Assembly (NCBI GenBank): GCA_964441025.1
Contig: CAYTXG010000024.1
Coordinates: 1 to 21,939 of the forward strand
Source: JAAZIN01 sp964441025
GTDB taxonomy: Bacteria > Bacillota > Dethiobacteria > DTU022
Direction: 5' to 3'
Length of the DNA: 21,939 nucleotides
The notes below the pieces were generated by a model, which did no database searches, was not told where the DNA came from, and worked only from the letters and a program-made list of their open reading frames with translations. Position 1 is the stretch's first letter. Every line of letters begins with the position of its first letter. Shown piece by piece: positions 1-7,047 of the stretch. The translations under genes and the position numbers were made by a program.

Positions 1-55
1 TGCCGAAAATGCTATTGAGGCGGTTAAGGTGGCCAGGGAACTGGTGGGCAAGTAA
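1..55 (+). CDS. Corrinoid (B12-binding) protein, C-terminal fragment
   Basis: Only the last 17 codons are inside the window, in the frame starting at base 2 and ending with TAA at 53-55. The peptide reads AENAIEAVKVARELVGK, which resembles the C-terminal helix of MtbC/MttC-type corrinoid proteins (a tail running on from a GADGYA-like segment; compare GADGYAPDGGSAVELVQRLLA's equivalent in the complete corrinoid protein at 1609). It lies 32 bases upstream of the MttB-family gene on the same strand, so it is probably the first visible member of the same operon. The corrinoid call rests on a short tail and on context, so it is tentative. Confidence 0.6.
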   Translation, partial: AENAIEAVKVARELVGK

Positions 56-87
56 TAAAATCACATTTTTGAAGGGAGGAGCGGCAC

Positions 88-1569
88 ATGGGTAAATTTA
101 CCTTTGATGGACAGCCAAAGTTGAGGCTTCTTACGGACGAACAGATCAAGTTGATTCATGAAAAAGCGCTTTACATTCTTGAAACTGCCGGAGTCCGCTT
201 TGAATCGGTTGAGGCTCTGAAAATTATCAAGGATCATGGAGCCGCTGTTGATTTTGAAAGCAAGGTTGTTAAGTTCAAACCGGAGATGGTTCTTGATGCC
301 GTCAAGAAAGCGCCGGAAGGCGTAAAGCTCTATAACAGGGAGGGCGAGTTGGCTGCCGATCTGAGTGGTAACAATATATATTTTGATCCTGTATCGGCGC
401 CGATCAAGATTCTCGAATCCGACGGGAAGACGGCTCGCCAGTCGCTGGCCCAGGATCTGGCGAATATATCCAGGGTTAATGATGCTCTGGATAATATTGC
501 CATGCAGGCCAGCGCCTGTGTTCTTTACGATGTACCCAAGCTGATCGGTGACAGTTACCGCACCTATATCATGCTGAAGAACTCGCCCAAGGCCATGATT
601 ACCGGCGGTTTCAGCGTGCACGGTGTTCCCTATATGCGCGACATGCTGGCGGCGGTAGTGGGCGGCACGGACCGGCTGCGTGAAAAACCGGTGGCCATTT
701 TCGACATCTGCCCCTCGCCGCCCCTGAAGTGGACTCATATCAGTTCGCAGAATATCATTGACTGCGCCCGCAACGGCCTTCCTCTGGAAACGGTCTCCAT
801 GCCCATGCCCGGTGCTGCCACACCGGCCACGCTGGCCGGCTCCATCGTGGTCCATACGGCTGAGACGCTGAGCGGCGTTGTCCTGGCTCAGGCCGTCTCC
901 GCGGGCGCGCCGGTAATCTACGGCGGAGCGCCGGTTCACTTTGATATGCGCACCGGCACCACGCCTCTTTCGGCTATTGAAGCAACGATGATCGGGGCTT
1001 CCTATGCCCAGATGGGCAAATATTACGGCATGCCCACTCATACATACGCATGCCTCAGCGATTCCATGGTTGTCGATGCGCAGGCCGGGTTGGAGACGAG
1101 CATGAGCGGTATTGTGGCGCAGCTGGCAGGGATCAATGTTATCTCCGGAGTTGGCGGACTGGAATTCGTCAGCACCGTCAGTCTAGAAAAGCTGGTGATC
1201 GACAACGAGATCTGCGGTATGGCGCTGCGGCTTGATCGTGGCATAGACACCTCCGAGGAGGCCCTTGCTATTGATCTGATCCGGGACCTCGGTCCCGGCG
1301 GTGATTATCTCTCCACGGATCATACCTTCAAATGGTTCAAAAAAGAGCCGTACATCCCCTCGACAATCATCGAGCGCCGTGATCGTAAAAACTGGGAAAA
1401 CGACGGGGCTAAAAACGCTTTTGACCGGGCCCGGGAGAAAGTCAAGGATATTCTGGAGAACCACCAGCCGGCGCCGCTGGACAGGGAGAGGGCTGAAAAG
1501 CTGGACTGGGTTACTGTGAAAATCATGGAAGAGCTGGGTATTGACAACCTGCCGCTGGGGCCCAGATAA
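88..1569 (+). CDS. MttB-family (non-pyrrolysine) corrinoid methyltransferase
   Basis: A 493-residue protein of the trimethylamine methyltransferase (MttB) superfamily. Members move a methyl group from a quaternary or tertiary amine to the cobalt of a partner corrinoid protein in the cytoplasm. Family-typical stretches are visible: LRLLTDEQIKLIHEKALYIL at the N terminus, the PGAATPATLAGSIVVHTAE region, and DAQAGLETSMSGIVAQLAG followed by the glycine-rich ISGVGGLEF segment around residues 330-360. There is no in-frame amber codon and the frame is full length, so this is not the pyrrolysine trimethylamine enzyme. It belongs with homologues such as MtgB (glycine betaine), MtpB and MtcB. The ATG follows a strong AAGGGAGGAG site at 72-81. 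A corrinoid gene starts 39 bases downstream. The substrate cannot be read from sequence. Confidence 0.9.
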   Translation: MGKFTFDGQPKLRLLTDEQIKLIHEKALYILETAGVRFESVEALKIIKDHGAAVDFESKVVKFKPEMVLDAVKKAPEGVKLYNREGELAADLSGNNIYFDPVSAPIKILESDGKTARQSLAQDLANISRVNDALDNIAMQASACVLYDVPKLIGDSYRTYIMLKNSPKAMITGGFSVHGVPYMRDMLAAVVGGTDRLREKPVAIFDICPSPPLKWTHISSQNIIDCARNGLPLETVSMPMPGAATPATLAGSIVVHTAETLSGVVLAQAVSAGAPVIYGGAPVHFDMRTGTTPLSAIEATMIGASYAQMGKYYGMPTHTYACLSDSMVVDAQAGLETSMSGIVAQLAGINVISGVGGLEFVSTVSLEKLVIDNEICGMALRLDRGIDTSEEALAIDLIRDLGPGGDYLSTDHTFKWFKKEPYIPSTIIERRDRKNWENDGAKNAFDRAREKVKDILENHQPAPLDRERAEKLDWVTVKIMEELGIDNLPLGPR

Positions 1570-1608
1570 CAGGATAGTTATGGTACAATAAAGGAGGAGT
1601 ATAACCCT

Positions 1609-2241
1609 ATGGCAAATCTGGAGGTAATCAAAAACAGCGTTATTGAAGGAAATGTAACTGCCGCAGCCGACGAAACAAAGTCCTGTCTTGAATCAGGAAT
1701 GGATCCCATGGAGATCATCAACCAGGGCCTTGTTGCAGGCATGAATGTCGTCGGCCCGCGTTTCAAGGCGGGAGAGATGTTCGTCCCCGAGGTGCTCATG
1801 TCGGCCAAAGCGATGCATGCGGGGATGGCTCTGGTGAAAGAAAAAATGGTCGACTTCGAGATGCCCAGCTCCGGCAAAGTGATCATCGGTACGGTGAAGG
1901 GCGATTTGCATGATATCGGCAAAAACCTGGTGGCTATCATGCTTGAGAGCAGCGGTTTCACGGTAGTGAATCTAGGCGTAGACATACCGCCGGAGAAATT
2001 TGCCGAGGCGGTGAAAGAACATGAGCCGCAGGTGGTGGGCCTTTCAGCCTTGCTGACAACCACCATGCTGGAGATGAAAGAGACTATCGATTATCTGAAA
2101 GAAGAGGGCCTGCGCGACAAGGTTAAAGTGGTCATCGGCGGAGCGCCGGTAACCGATGACTTTTCCACCGAGATTGGGGCTGACGGCTACGCGCCCGACG
2201 GCGGTTCGGCTGTTGAACTGGTCCAGCGCCTGCTGGCCTAG
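1609..2241 (+). CDS. Methyltransferase cognate corrinoid protein
   Basis: A 210-residue protein of the MtbC/MttC/MtgC type, the cobalamin-carrying shuttle between two methyltransferases. Residues 1-85 form the helical cap domain and residues 88-210 the Rossmann-like B12 domain. The lower cobalt-ligand motif DxHxxG is intact as D99-L-H101-D-I-G104, followed by the SxL motif (S146-A-L148) and a GG turn at G177-G178, all expected for base-off/His-on cobalamin binding. The ATG is preceded by AAGGAGGAG at 1591-1599. It follows the MttB-family gene closely and is presumably its methyl acceptor. The methylated protein would then be used by a methyl-THF methyltransferase such as the one at 7048. No truncation is seen. 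Confidence 0.95.
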   Translation: MANLEVIKNSVIEGNVTAAADETKSCLESGMDPMEIINQGLVAGMNVVGPRFKAGEMFVPEVLMSAKAMHAGMALVKEKMVDFEMPSSGKVIIGTVKGDLHDIGKNLVAIMLESSGFTVVNLGVDIPPEKFAEAVKEHEPQVVGLSALLTTTMLEMKETIDYLKEEGLRDKVKVVIGGAPVTDDFSTEIGADGYAPDGGSAVELVQRLLA

Positions 2242-2256
2242 AACCCTGCGATTATG

Positions 2257-2276
2257 CCGGGGCGGGCCCGCCCCGG
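2257..2276. terminator. 20-bp perfect GC palindrome after the corrinoid gene
   Basis: The sequence CCGGGGCGGGCCCGCCCCGG is its own reverse complement and begins 15 bases after the corrinoid stop codon. As RNA it would form a very stable hairpin. No run of T follows it on either strand, so it is not a classic intrinsic terminator. It could instead protect the 3' end of the mttB-corrinoid message or slow the polymerase. Confidence 0.45.
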
Positions 2277-2413
2277 ATAGATTATGGAAATGTAACGGGT
2301 GGAGGACAAAATGGGCGGGGTTCCATCCGCGCCGTTAAACCAGGCATATTACCACGGGCATGGGTGGGGTTTTTAGCGTTGCACCTGTAAGTTGTCTCGC
2401 TCAGGATGACTTG

Positions 2414-2478
2414 AGAGTGAGTCAAAGTCACCGTCCCCCTGACTCAGAGTGAGTCAAAGTCACCGTCCCCCTGACTCA
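2414..2478. repeat. Two tandem 32-bp REP-like palindromic repeats
   Basis: Two identical 32-bp units lie head to tail at 2414-2445 and 2446-2477. Each contains TGAGTCA (2418-2424, 2450-2456) and its reverse complement TGACTCA (2440-2446, 2472-2478) around a core AAGTCACCGTCCCCC. Adjacent units can also pair TGACTCA-GAG-TGAGTCA into a tight hairpin. The reverse-complement core GGGGGACGGTGACTT resembles dispersed GGGGACGGT-type intergenic repeats that I associate with REP/RAYT-like elements in Firmicutes. The repeat is seen directly; the family assignment is recollection, not a search result. Confidence 0.75.
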
Positions 2479-2656
2479 AAATTATTCCATGAAAAAGGGC
2501 TTCTCCTGCTGCGGAACTTTCTATTGCCCGCGCAAGAGATGTAGCTGCCCCTCCGCAAAGACGGGAGGTGGCGGCGCCCTGGTATGAAACAGGGGGAGTG
2601 GGGAGAACAATAAGGTATTGCCGGGGTATTTATGCAGGGAGGAGGCATCCGCCCGG

Positions 2657-3655
2657 GTGACAGAAGCTGGAACCGGCTATCCCGGTATGATCGAGGTAAA
2701 AAATGCTATGCACGAAGCCCTTGCTCCTGCGCCTCGACGTCTTGGAGAAATGGTCCGCCAGATCGGGGAAAAAAGCGGCAAAATGCTGCGCCCGCGGCTG
2801 CTCCTGGCTTGCGCCGCCCTGGTCGAAGGGGACAGCGGATACGGCTGCACAGGGCTGCCGGAGGCAGCTGCGGCAGTGGAGCTGATTCATACCGCATCCC
2901 TAATTCACGATGATATTATTGACGATGCGGAGCTGAGGCGCAGCAAGGAGACGCTGCACCTGCGCTGGGGAACAGGCGCAGCCACCCTGGCCGGCGATCT
3001 GCTGCTGGCCAGCGCCTTTGCCCTTTTGAGCCGCCCCGGCAGCGATGGAAAGCTGCTCTCTTTACTGGCGCGCACAGTTTCCCTGCTCTGCAGGGGTGAA
3101 ATTACCCAGATGCAGCAGAGGGGGCGCTGGGATCTTACCGAAAGCGAGTATTACCGGATCAATTACTTCAAAACAGCACAGTTTATCGCTGCCTGCTGCG
3201 AGGGCGGCGCCTGTATTGCCGGCGCCGCCATCTCCTGCCGCTGCCTGCTGCATAAATTTGGCATCAGGCTGGGACAGGGCTTTCAGATTGTTGATGATAT
3301 TCTTGATTATACCGCCGGCCCGGAGCAGATGGGCAAGCCTGCGGGAAACGACCTGGAGCAGGGGAGAAGCACGCTGCCGCTGATCCACCTTTTTAACCGG
3401 CGAAAAGAATATCTAAAAATGGTCCTGGTGCTGTCCAGGGAAAGAATACCGACACGGGATCTGCGGGAGAAGCTGTCTACAGCGATGCACGAAAACGGTT
3501 CCCTTGCTTACGCTGCCGCCGCCGCCCGGCGCAAGCAGGATGAAGCGCTGGAGCTGCTGCAGCAGTTTCCATCCTCACGGGAGCGGCTTCTGCTGGCGGA
3601 GATTGCGGAGTCCGTAACAGCACCCATTCCGGCGGAAATAGCGGGGCCCCGTTGA
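2657..3655 (+). CDS. Long-chain polyprenyl diphosphate synthase (HepT-like)
   Basis: A trans-isoprenyl diphosphate synthase that extends allylic diphosphates with IPP. From the GTG at 2657 it has 332 residues. The first Asp-rich motif is HDDIID with D85, D86 and D89; the second is D213-D-I-L-D217; and GKPAGNDLEQGRSTLPLI follows. A small alanine (A80) five residues before the first motif and a serine at 81 leave room for a long product, fitting a C30-C40 synthase rather than farnesyl synthase. The GTG is chosen because AGGGAGGAGG at 2636-2645 is correctly spaced; a TTG at 2618 and an ATG at 2687 are also possible. Products may feed quinones or the YtpB-like synthase at 4814-5923. No HepS-like small subunit is present here. 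Confidence 0.88.
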   Translation: MTEAGTGYPGMIEVKNAMHEALAPAPRRLGEMVRQIGEKSGKMLRPRLLLACAALVEGDSGYGCTGLPEAAAAVELIHTASLIHDDIIDDAELRRSKETLHLRWGTGAATLAGDLLLASAFALLSRPGSDGKLLSLLARTVSLLCRGEITQMQQRGRWDLTESEYYRINYFKTAQFIAACCEGGACIAGAAISCRCLLHKFGIRLGQGFQIVDDILDYTAGPEQMGKPAGNDLEQGRSTLPLIHLFNRRKEYLKMVLVLSRERIPTRDLREKLSTAMHENGSLAYAAAAARRKQDEALELLQQFPSSRERLLLAEIAESVTAPIPAEIAGPR

Positions 3656-3660
3656 TTTAG

Positions 3661-3669
3661 TGGTATAAT
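3661..3669 (+). promoter_or_regulatory. Possible extended -10 promoter for thioredoxin
   Basis: TGGTATAAT at 3661-3669 matches an extended -10 box (TGn plus TATAAT) just after the prenyl synthase stop, about 60 bases before the thioredoxin ATG. No good -35 box is found at 17 bases upstream, so it would rely on the extended -10. Confidence 0.45.
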
Positions 3670-3729
3670 TACCTTAGAATGAAATGGGGAATCAATCGCC
3701 CTTCTGATCAAATATCAAGAGGTGATCGC

Positions 3730-4053
3730 ATGTCCGAGATTACAGCCATCAGCGAAAAAGAATTTGAGGAACAGGTGATGAAGGAACAGCTGCCGGTTCT
3801 CGTTGATTTCTGGGCGCCCTGGTGCGGGCCCTGCCGGATGATAGCGCCTGTGCTGGAGGAGCTGGCCGCCGGTTACCGCGGAAAGCTGAAAATACTTAAG
3901 GTTAATGTGGACGAGAACCCAGGCCTGGCTGAACGCTTCGAGATACTGGGTATTCCAACACTGCTACTATTCAAAGGGGGCGCCAGGGTTGAAAGCTTTG
4001 TCGGAGTTGCACCCAGGGAGGCGCTCGTGGAAAAGATCGATCTTCATATATAA
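3730..4053 (+). CDS. trxA: Thioredoxin
   Basis: A 107-residue classical thioredoxin, a cytoplasmic dithiol-disulfide oxidoreductase. The active site is W31-C32-G33-P34-C35 within FWAPWCGPCRMIAP, and the cis-proline is P76 in GIPTLLLF. The length equals the family standard. The ATG at 3730 is chosen over an in-frame upstream codon at 3679 because AGAGGTGA at 3718-3725 precedes it and MSEITAI is a normal thioredoxin start. It may have its own promoter and is closed by an intrinsic terminator, so it is likely a single-gene unit or the last gene after the prenyl synthase. Confidence 0.96.
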   Translation: MSEITAISEKEFEEQVMKEQLPVLVDFWAPWCGPCRMIAPVLEELAAGYRGKLKILKVNVDENPGLAERFEILGIPTLLLFKGGARVESFVGVAPREALVEKIDLHI

Positions 4054-4094
4054 GATGCTCTATCTGGCGTCACCGCCTTTTTAAAGAGTTCAAT

Positions 4095-4117
4095 AGCCCC
4101 CTGGGGGCTGTTTTTTT
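4095..4117 (+). terminator. Intrinsic terminator after thioredoxin
   Basis: AGCCCC (4095-4100) pairs with GGGGCT (4104-4109) around a three-base loop and is followed, after one G, by seven T residues at 4111-4117. It lies 42 bases after the thioredoxin stop. Confidence 0.88.
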
Positions 4118-4235
4118 ATCTTCAGAATACTCCACTCAAATATGAATTCCGTTGTATTCTAGCTAATCATAAAGGATTTCAAAATAAAATAGAGAAGTAG
4201 TTGACAAAATAATAAAGTGTAGGAGGCATCAGGTT

Positions 4236-4661
4236 ATGGCAGAATCTATCTTTTCTGTTCCGGTAAAGGTTCGCTATTATGATACTGACCTCTCACGTGC
4301 CGTCTTTTTTACCAATTATATTAAATGGTTTGATTCAATTGCTCTTCCCGAACTTACCGATGCCCTGGGCATTGACTGGCGCTCATTTTTAGAGAAGAAT
4401 GTTGATGCCGTAGTTGCGCATGTGGCTTTTGACTACAAGGCTCCCTGCTATATCGACGATGTAATCGATCTTCATATTACCGATATGGACCTGGGGCGAA
4501 GCAGCATGACCATTTACGGATCCATGTTGAAGGCCGGTGTGCTCATCGCCGAGGGGAAACTGGTTTATGTTTTTGTTGATTTTTCAACACGTAAGCCTTC
4601 GCCGATACCCGAAAAATTCATGAACAAATTTAATGCTTATATCAAGGAAAGGCAGGAGTAG
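4236..4661 (+). CDS. Acyl-CoA thioesterase, YbgC/4HBT hotdog family
   Basis: A 141-residue single hotdog-fold protein of the 4-hydroxybenzoyl-CoA thioesterase/YbgC family, which hydrolyses acyl-CoA thioesters. The N-terminal signature VRYYDTDLSRAVFFTNYIKW corresponds to the family pattern DxDxxGxVxxxxYxxW. D18 is the expected catalytic aspartate; the usual glycine after it is replaced (LSRA), a modest departure. AGGAGG at 4221-4226 places the ATG at 4236. It is preceded by the thioredoxin terminator and followed by its own, so it appears monocistronic. The acyl substrate is unknown. Confidence 0.87.
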   Translation: MAESIFSVPVKVRYYDTDLSRAVFFTNYIKWFDSIALPELTDALGIDWRSFLEKNVDAVVAHVAFDYKAPCYIDDVIDLHITDMDLGRSSMTIYGSMLKAGVLIAEGKLVYVFVDFSTRKPSPIPEKFMNKFNAYIKERQE

Positions 4662-4752
4662 CCTCCGGGCAGGAGAGAGAGATGGAGTGGGCACGGACGC
4701 ATTTGTGCGTGCCCTTTTATCTTCAGGGGTTTGCTCTCCTGCCTGCCGGAGG
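4662..4752 (+). terminator. Terminator nested inside a longer inverted repeat
   Basis: GGGCACG (4689-4695) pairs with CGTGCCC (4708-4714), followed by TTTT, giving a terminator for the thioesterase; an inner ACGCA/TGCGT pairing is an alternative. Around it, CCTCCGGGCAGGAGAG (4662-4677) can pair with CTCTCCTGCC-TG-CCGGAGG (4734-4752) with only a two-base bulge. The whole structure lies between convergent genes (thioesterase + and terpene synthase -). Confidence 0.75.
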
Positions 4753-4813
4753 TTACAGGGCAGGGTTCGCAGCATGGGAAACGGCAGAAGACGGCTTCCC
4801 GACCCGCCGGGGT

Positions 4814-5923
4814 TTACAGCACACCCAGCCTGCGCAGCAGGCGGGAAAGGCGGAAATAGAGTTTTGCCCTGGCTCCCCCGGCGTTAAGCAGCGAATTGGC
4901 CGGCTCCTGCAGATTCTGGACATTTACCTTGGGATCGGAAAGATAGACTGCCAGCAGCCCCAGGATAACTGTGTGGTGAAAGGAGGAGCGGGGCAGCTTT
5001 GCCGTTTCTTCCAGCGCCCTCTCCAGGAAGAGGTGCAGGCGCTCAACGGCTGAAGCGGCGGAGGGGTAGCAGGCAATAAAATTGAAATCGCCCCCCCGGA
5101 TGTCTTCCTCCTGATCAATCCAGTAATCGAGCAGGATATGCAGCCCGCAAACCCAGGGAAAATAAGCGCTGACTATTTCTCCGGCTTCGCGGCTGCAGGC
5201 CCGGGGCGAGGCCGCCAGGCCGAAGAGAGCGAACAAGGCCAGCGTGGAGCCACAGGCGGCGGCAAATTCCCACCAAAAAAGCGGCGGCTCTGTAGCTGCC
5301 GCCTTCTCTTTGAACCAGCGTCTTAACCGGCCGGCGCGCATTGAGGGGTTAAGGTGCTTGTAAACCTGAAGATCATTGTACAGCGAGGCCAGTCTCAGGA
5401 TCTCGGGCTGCACTTCCCGGTACGCAGGAAGGCTGCCGGTGCAGGCGCGGCACCGGGCTACCAGCGCCTTGAGGTAGCCGCCGTCGTTTTTGGCGGGATA
5501 GAAGCGGTAATAGCTGTGCTCCCTCATGGGGCTGCAGGTGAGCGATGCCGTTATCGCTTTGTGCAGGCAGCGAAAGGCAGCTTCATCATAAACCCCTCCC
5601 CGGTCGCAGAGATTGTCAAGGTAATCGCTGATCGTTTGCAGGGCCACGATCAAGGTGACCAGTTTTTTGGAACAGCGGGGATTGATACTGTAAAGGGCAT
5701 AAAAGCTGCCTCCCTGCGCATGAAAGCGTTTCCGGGAAAGACCGTCCAGGGCTTGCTGCAGAAGGGGCCAATCGGCATGCAGGGTCAGCCATTGCTCCCA
5801 CCCGCGCATTTCCCGGGAAACCTGGGGAAGCACGCCGGTAAGAAAACGGGGCAAATATAAGTCACTGGTAAAAGTGGGTTTCTCCTTAAGCAGGTTCTCC
5901 CTGGCTCCTGGACTCACATTCAA
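4814..5923 (-). CDS. ytpB: YtpB-like (DUF2600) terpene synthase
   Basis: A 369-residue member of the DUF2600 family, whose Bacillus member YtpB is tetraprenyl-beta-curcumene synthase. That enzyme cyclises C35 heptaprenyl diphosphate in the spore-former sesquarterpene pathway. The Asp-rich motif D100-Y-L-D103-N104 and the second metal-site region LLDYWIDQEED (D266, D270, D274) are present, as is FWWEFAAACGSTLALFALF at 217-235. The start is uncertain: TTG at 5923 follows GGGAGCGA but the frame stays open upstream, and no in-frame ATG is near. It is transcribed on the opposite strand from the prenyl synthase and may follow the DUF2512 gene. The next-step enzyme (a squalene-hopene-type cyclase) is not in the window. 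The family call is firm; the exact product is inference. Confidence 0.88.
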   Translation of the reverse strand: MNVSPGARENLLKEKPTFTSDLYLPRFLTGVLPQVSREMRGWEQWLTLHADWPLLQQALDGLSRKRFHAQGGSFYALYSINPRCSKKLVTLIVALQTISDYLDNLCDRGGVYDEAAFRCLHKAITASLTCSPMREHSYYRFYPAKNDGGYLKALVARCRACTGSLPAYREVQPEILRLASLYNDLQVYKHLNPSMRAGRLRRWFKEKAAATEPPLFWWEFAAACGSTLALFALFGLAASPRACSREAGEIVSAYFPWVCGLHILLDYWIDQEEDIRGGDFNFIACYPSAASAVERLHLFLERALEETAKLPRSSFHHTVILGLLAVYLSDPKVNVQNLQEPANSLLNAGGARAKLYFRLSRLLRRLGVL

Positions 5924-5991
5924 TCGCTCCCATGCTGAGAATAAGCGCCGGGCCGCCTCCTTTCTCGAGACGGCGGCAGGGCGGCAGCAAA

Positions 5992-6017
5992 TAGCCGCAC
6001 CTGCAGTGATGCGGCTA
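5992..6017 (-). terminator. Hairpin between DUF2512 gene and ytpB
   Basis: TAGCCGCA (5992-5999) and TGCGGCTA (6010-6017) form a perfect 8-bp stem with a 10-base loop, 26 bases beyond the DUF2512 stop on the minus strand. Only TTT follows in that direction, so termination is probably partial and ytpB could still receive read-through. Confidence 0.5.
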
Positions 6018-6042
6018 GTCGTAAAAAGGTTTGCCCACTACT

Positions 6043-6480
6043 TTACTGTTCCGGGTTCTCCTCATCGATTTCCGGTGGCGTCTCGCTGCCGTCAAAAAAA
6101 TCATGGGCGGGGGCTATATTTTCATCTTTTTCTCCAATATTGATCTCGGTACGGATATAGCGATAGTAAACCCACTCCGCCACTCCCGTTGCCGCGGCAG
6201 TGGCCAGGACGGCGCCGGCGCCGACAGCCTGGCGCACGAAAGGCCCTGCCAGTGCAAGGATAATCGCAGCAATGACAAAATTGCCGACAGAGGTGAGCAG
6301 TGCGCCGAATCTTTGCAGCAGGTAGCGGTCGCCTGCAAGGTAAAGCGCTGCTGTAACAAAAAGGGCGATAATCAGTGAACTGCCCAGGGGCACTGCGGGA
6401 ATGAGGAGATGGCTTAGAAAGATCATTGTTATAGCGGCGGTATAAATATATTTGATTACTAGCGGCCTGATATGTTCCAA
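6043..6480 (-). CDS. DUF2512 (YndM-like) four-helix membrane protein
   Basis: From TTG at 6480 this is a 145-residue membrane protein with four predicted helices (about residues 5-27, 33-50, 60-79 and 85-105) and a charged acidic tail ending EIDEENPEQ. The pattern ALYLAGDRYLLQRFG then GNFVIAAIILAL matches the DUF2512 family seen in spore-forming Bacillota; its function is unknown. The TTG is preferred over an upstream TTG at 6528 because a strong AAGGGGGGTGA site sits just before it (6484-6494 region), and MEHIRPLVIKY is a typical family start. It lies 119 bases upstream of ytpB on the same strand and may share a transcript. Confidence 0.75.
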   Translation of the reverse strand: MEHIRPLVIKYIYTAAITMIFLSHLLIPAVPLGSSLIIALFVTAALYLAGDRYLLQRFGALLTSVGNFVIAAIILALAGPFVRQAVGAGAVLATAAATGVAEWVYYRYIRTEINIGEKDENIAPAHDFFDGSETPPEIDEENPEQ

Positions 6481-6536
6481 GAGTTCACCCCCCTTCTCAA
6501 ACAATATTTTTCCCTGGAAAAGCGGCAATCATGCAC

Positions 6537-6570
6537 AAAAAAAGCCGGGGGAACCTTGAGTATGCCCCGG
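6537..6570 (-). terminator. Intrinsic terminator facing left in a divergent gap
   Basis: Read on the minus strand, CCGGGG (6570-6565) and CCCCGG (6550-6545) enclose a 14-base loop and are followed by C and seven T residues (6543-6537). It sits between two divergently transcribed genes, so it would end transcripts running antisense to the EF-Tu-like and methyltransferase genes. Confidence 0.65.
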
Positions 6571-6659
6571 GGAGGAATATTGTTTTACTTCAAGGCAGGA
6601 TAAATATGGCATATGTCGAATAATAGTTGCACAATACCTTCGAAAGGGGTGTCATAAAT

Positions 6660-6917
6660 ATGTCCCGTGAAGAAATTGGAAGGGTGCGCCATTATTACAG
6701 TAAGATCTCCGTTGCCATAATCGAACTCTCCGCTTCCGTGGATGTGGGGGAAAGGATTACCATAGTAGGCCCCAAAACAGAATTCGACCAGGAGATCGCC
6801 TCTATGCAGGTTGAGCATCAAAGTATAACTTCGGCGCAGTCGGGCGATCTCATCGGTTTAAAAGTTATCGACAGAGTCAGGGAGGGAGACCGTGTTTTCC
6901 GGCTCAGCACGGTATAA
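6660..6917 (+). CDS. Stand-alone EF-Tu domain II-like protein
   Basis: An 85-residue protein that reads almost entirely as a translation-factor beta-barrel (EF-Tu domain II-like): GRVRHYYSKISVAIIELSAS, then VGERITIVGPKTEFDQEIASMQ, then SGDLIGLKVIDRVREGDRVF. The order (hydrophobic strand, VGE/D-x-I-x-I-x-G, xxFxQxxxSMQ, A-x-x-GDxxGxKV) is that of the OB-like barrel in GTPases, but no GTP-binding domain is attached. Such small 'translation elongation factor-like' proteins occur in Clostridia, often near U32 peptidases; their role is not established to my knowledge. ATG at 6660 follows AAAGGGGTG (6643-6651). It lies 130 bases before the methyltransferase on the same strand. Confidence 0.75.
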   Translation: MSREEIGRVRHYYSKISVAIIELSASVDVGERITIVGPKTEFDQEIASMQVEHQSITSAQSGDLIGLKVIDRVREGDRVFRLSTV

Positions 6918-7047
6918 CAGAAACCGGGTCCTGAACAACTGCTGCAAAGGCCGGGGCATTTGAAAAGGGTTCGGGCAAGTTTTCACGAACTATTTATTAG
7001 TACAGGCCATAAGCGGCATCAAACATGAAAGGCAGGTGCAACACTCA

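Larger units (their letters stand above)
2242..2656. other. Gene-free stretch with palindrome and REP-like repeats
   Basis: This 415-base stretch separates the corrinoid operon from the prenyl synthase. It holds a perfect 20-bp palindrome at 2257-2276, two tandem 32-bp palindromic repeats at 2414-2478, and small hairpins at 2549-2568 (CCCTCC/GGGAGG) and 2577-2594 (CCCTG/CAGGG). A purine-rich ribosome binding site, AGGGAGGAGG at 2636-2645, lies at the end. No convincing protein-coding frame, tRNA or known riboswitch fold was recognised. Confidence 0.7.

Noticed and set aside
88..1569. Pyrrolysine-containing trimethylamine methyltransferase
   Set aside because: The frame has no internal TAG and ends with TAA at the expected length, and no pyrrolysine genes are in the window.
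2414..2478. Small CRISPR array
   Set aside because: The two 32-bp units abut with no spacer between them and are internally palindromic; no cas genes are nearby.
4201..4235. Promoter from TTGACA at 4201 for the thioesterase
   Set aside because: A -10 box at the right distance would fall on the ribosome binding site, and no TATAAT-like sequence is there.
6918..7047. Riboswitch (THF or cobalamin type) before the methyltransferase
   Set aside because: I could not find the conserved boxes or a multi-helix fold of either class in the 130-base gap.
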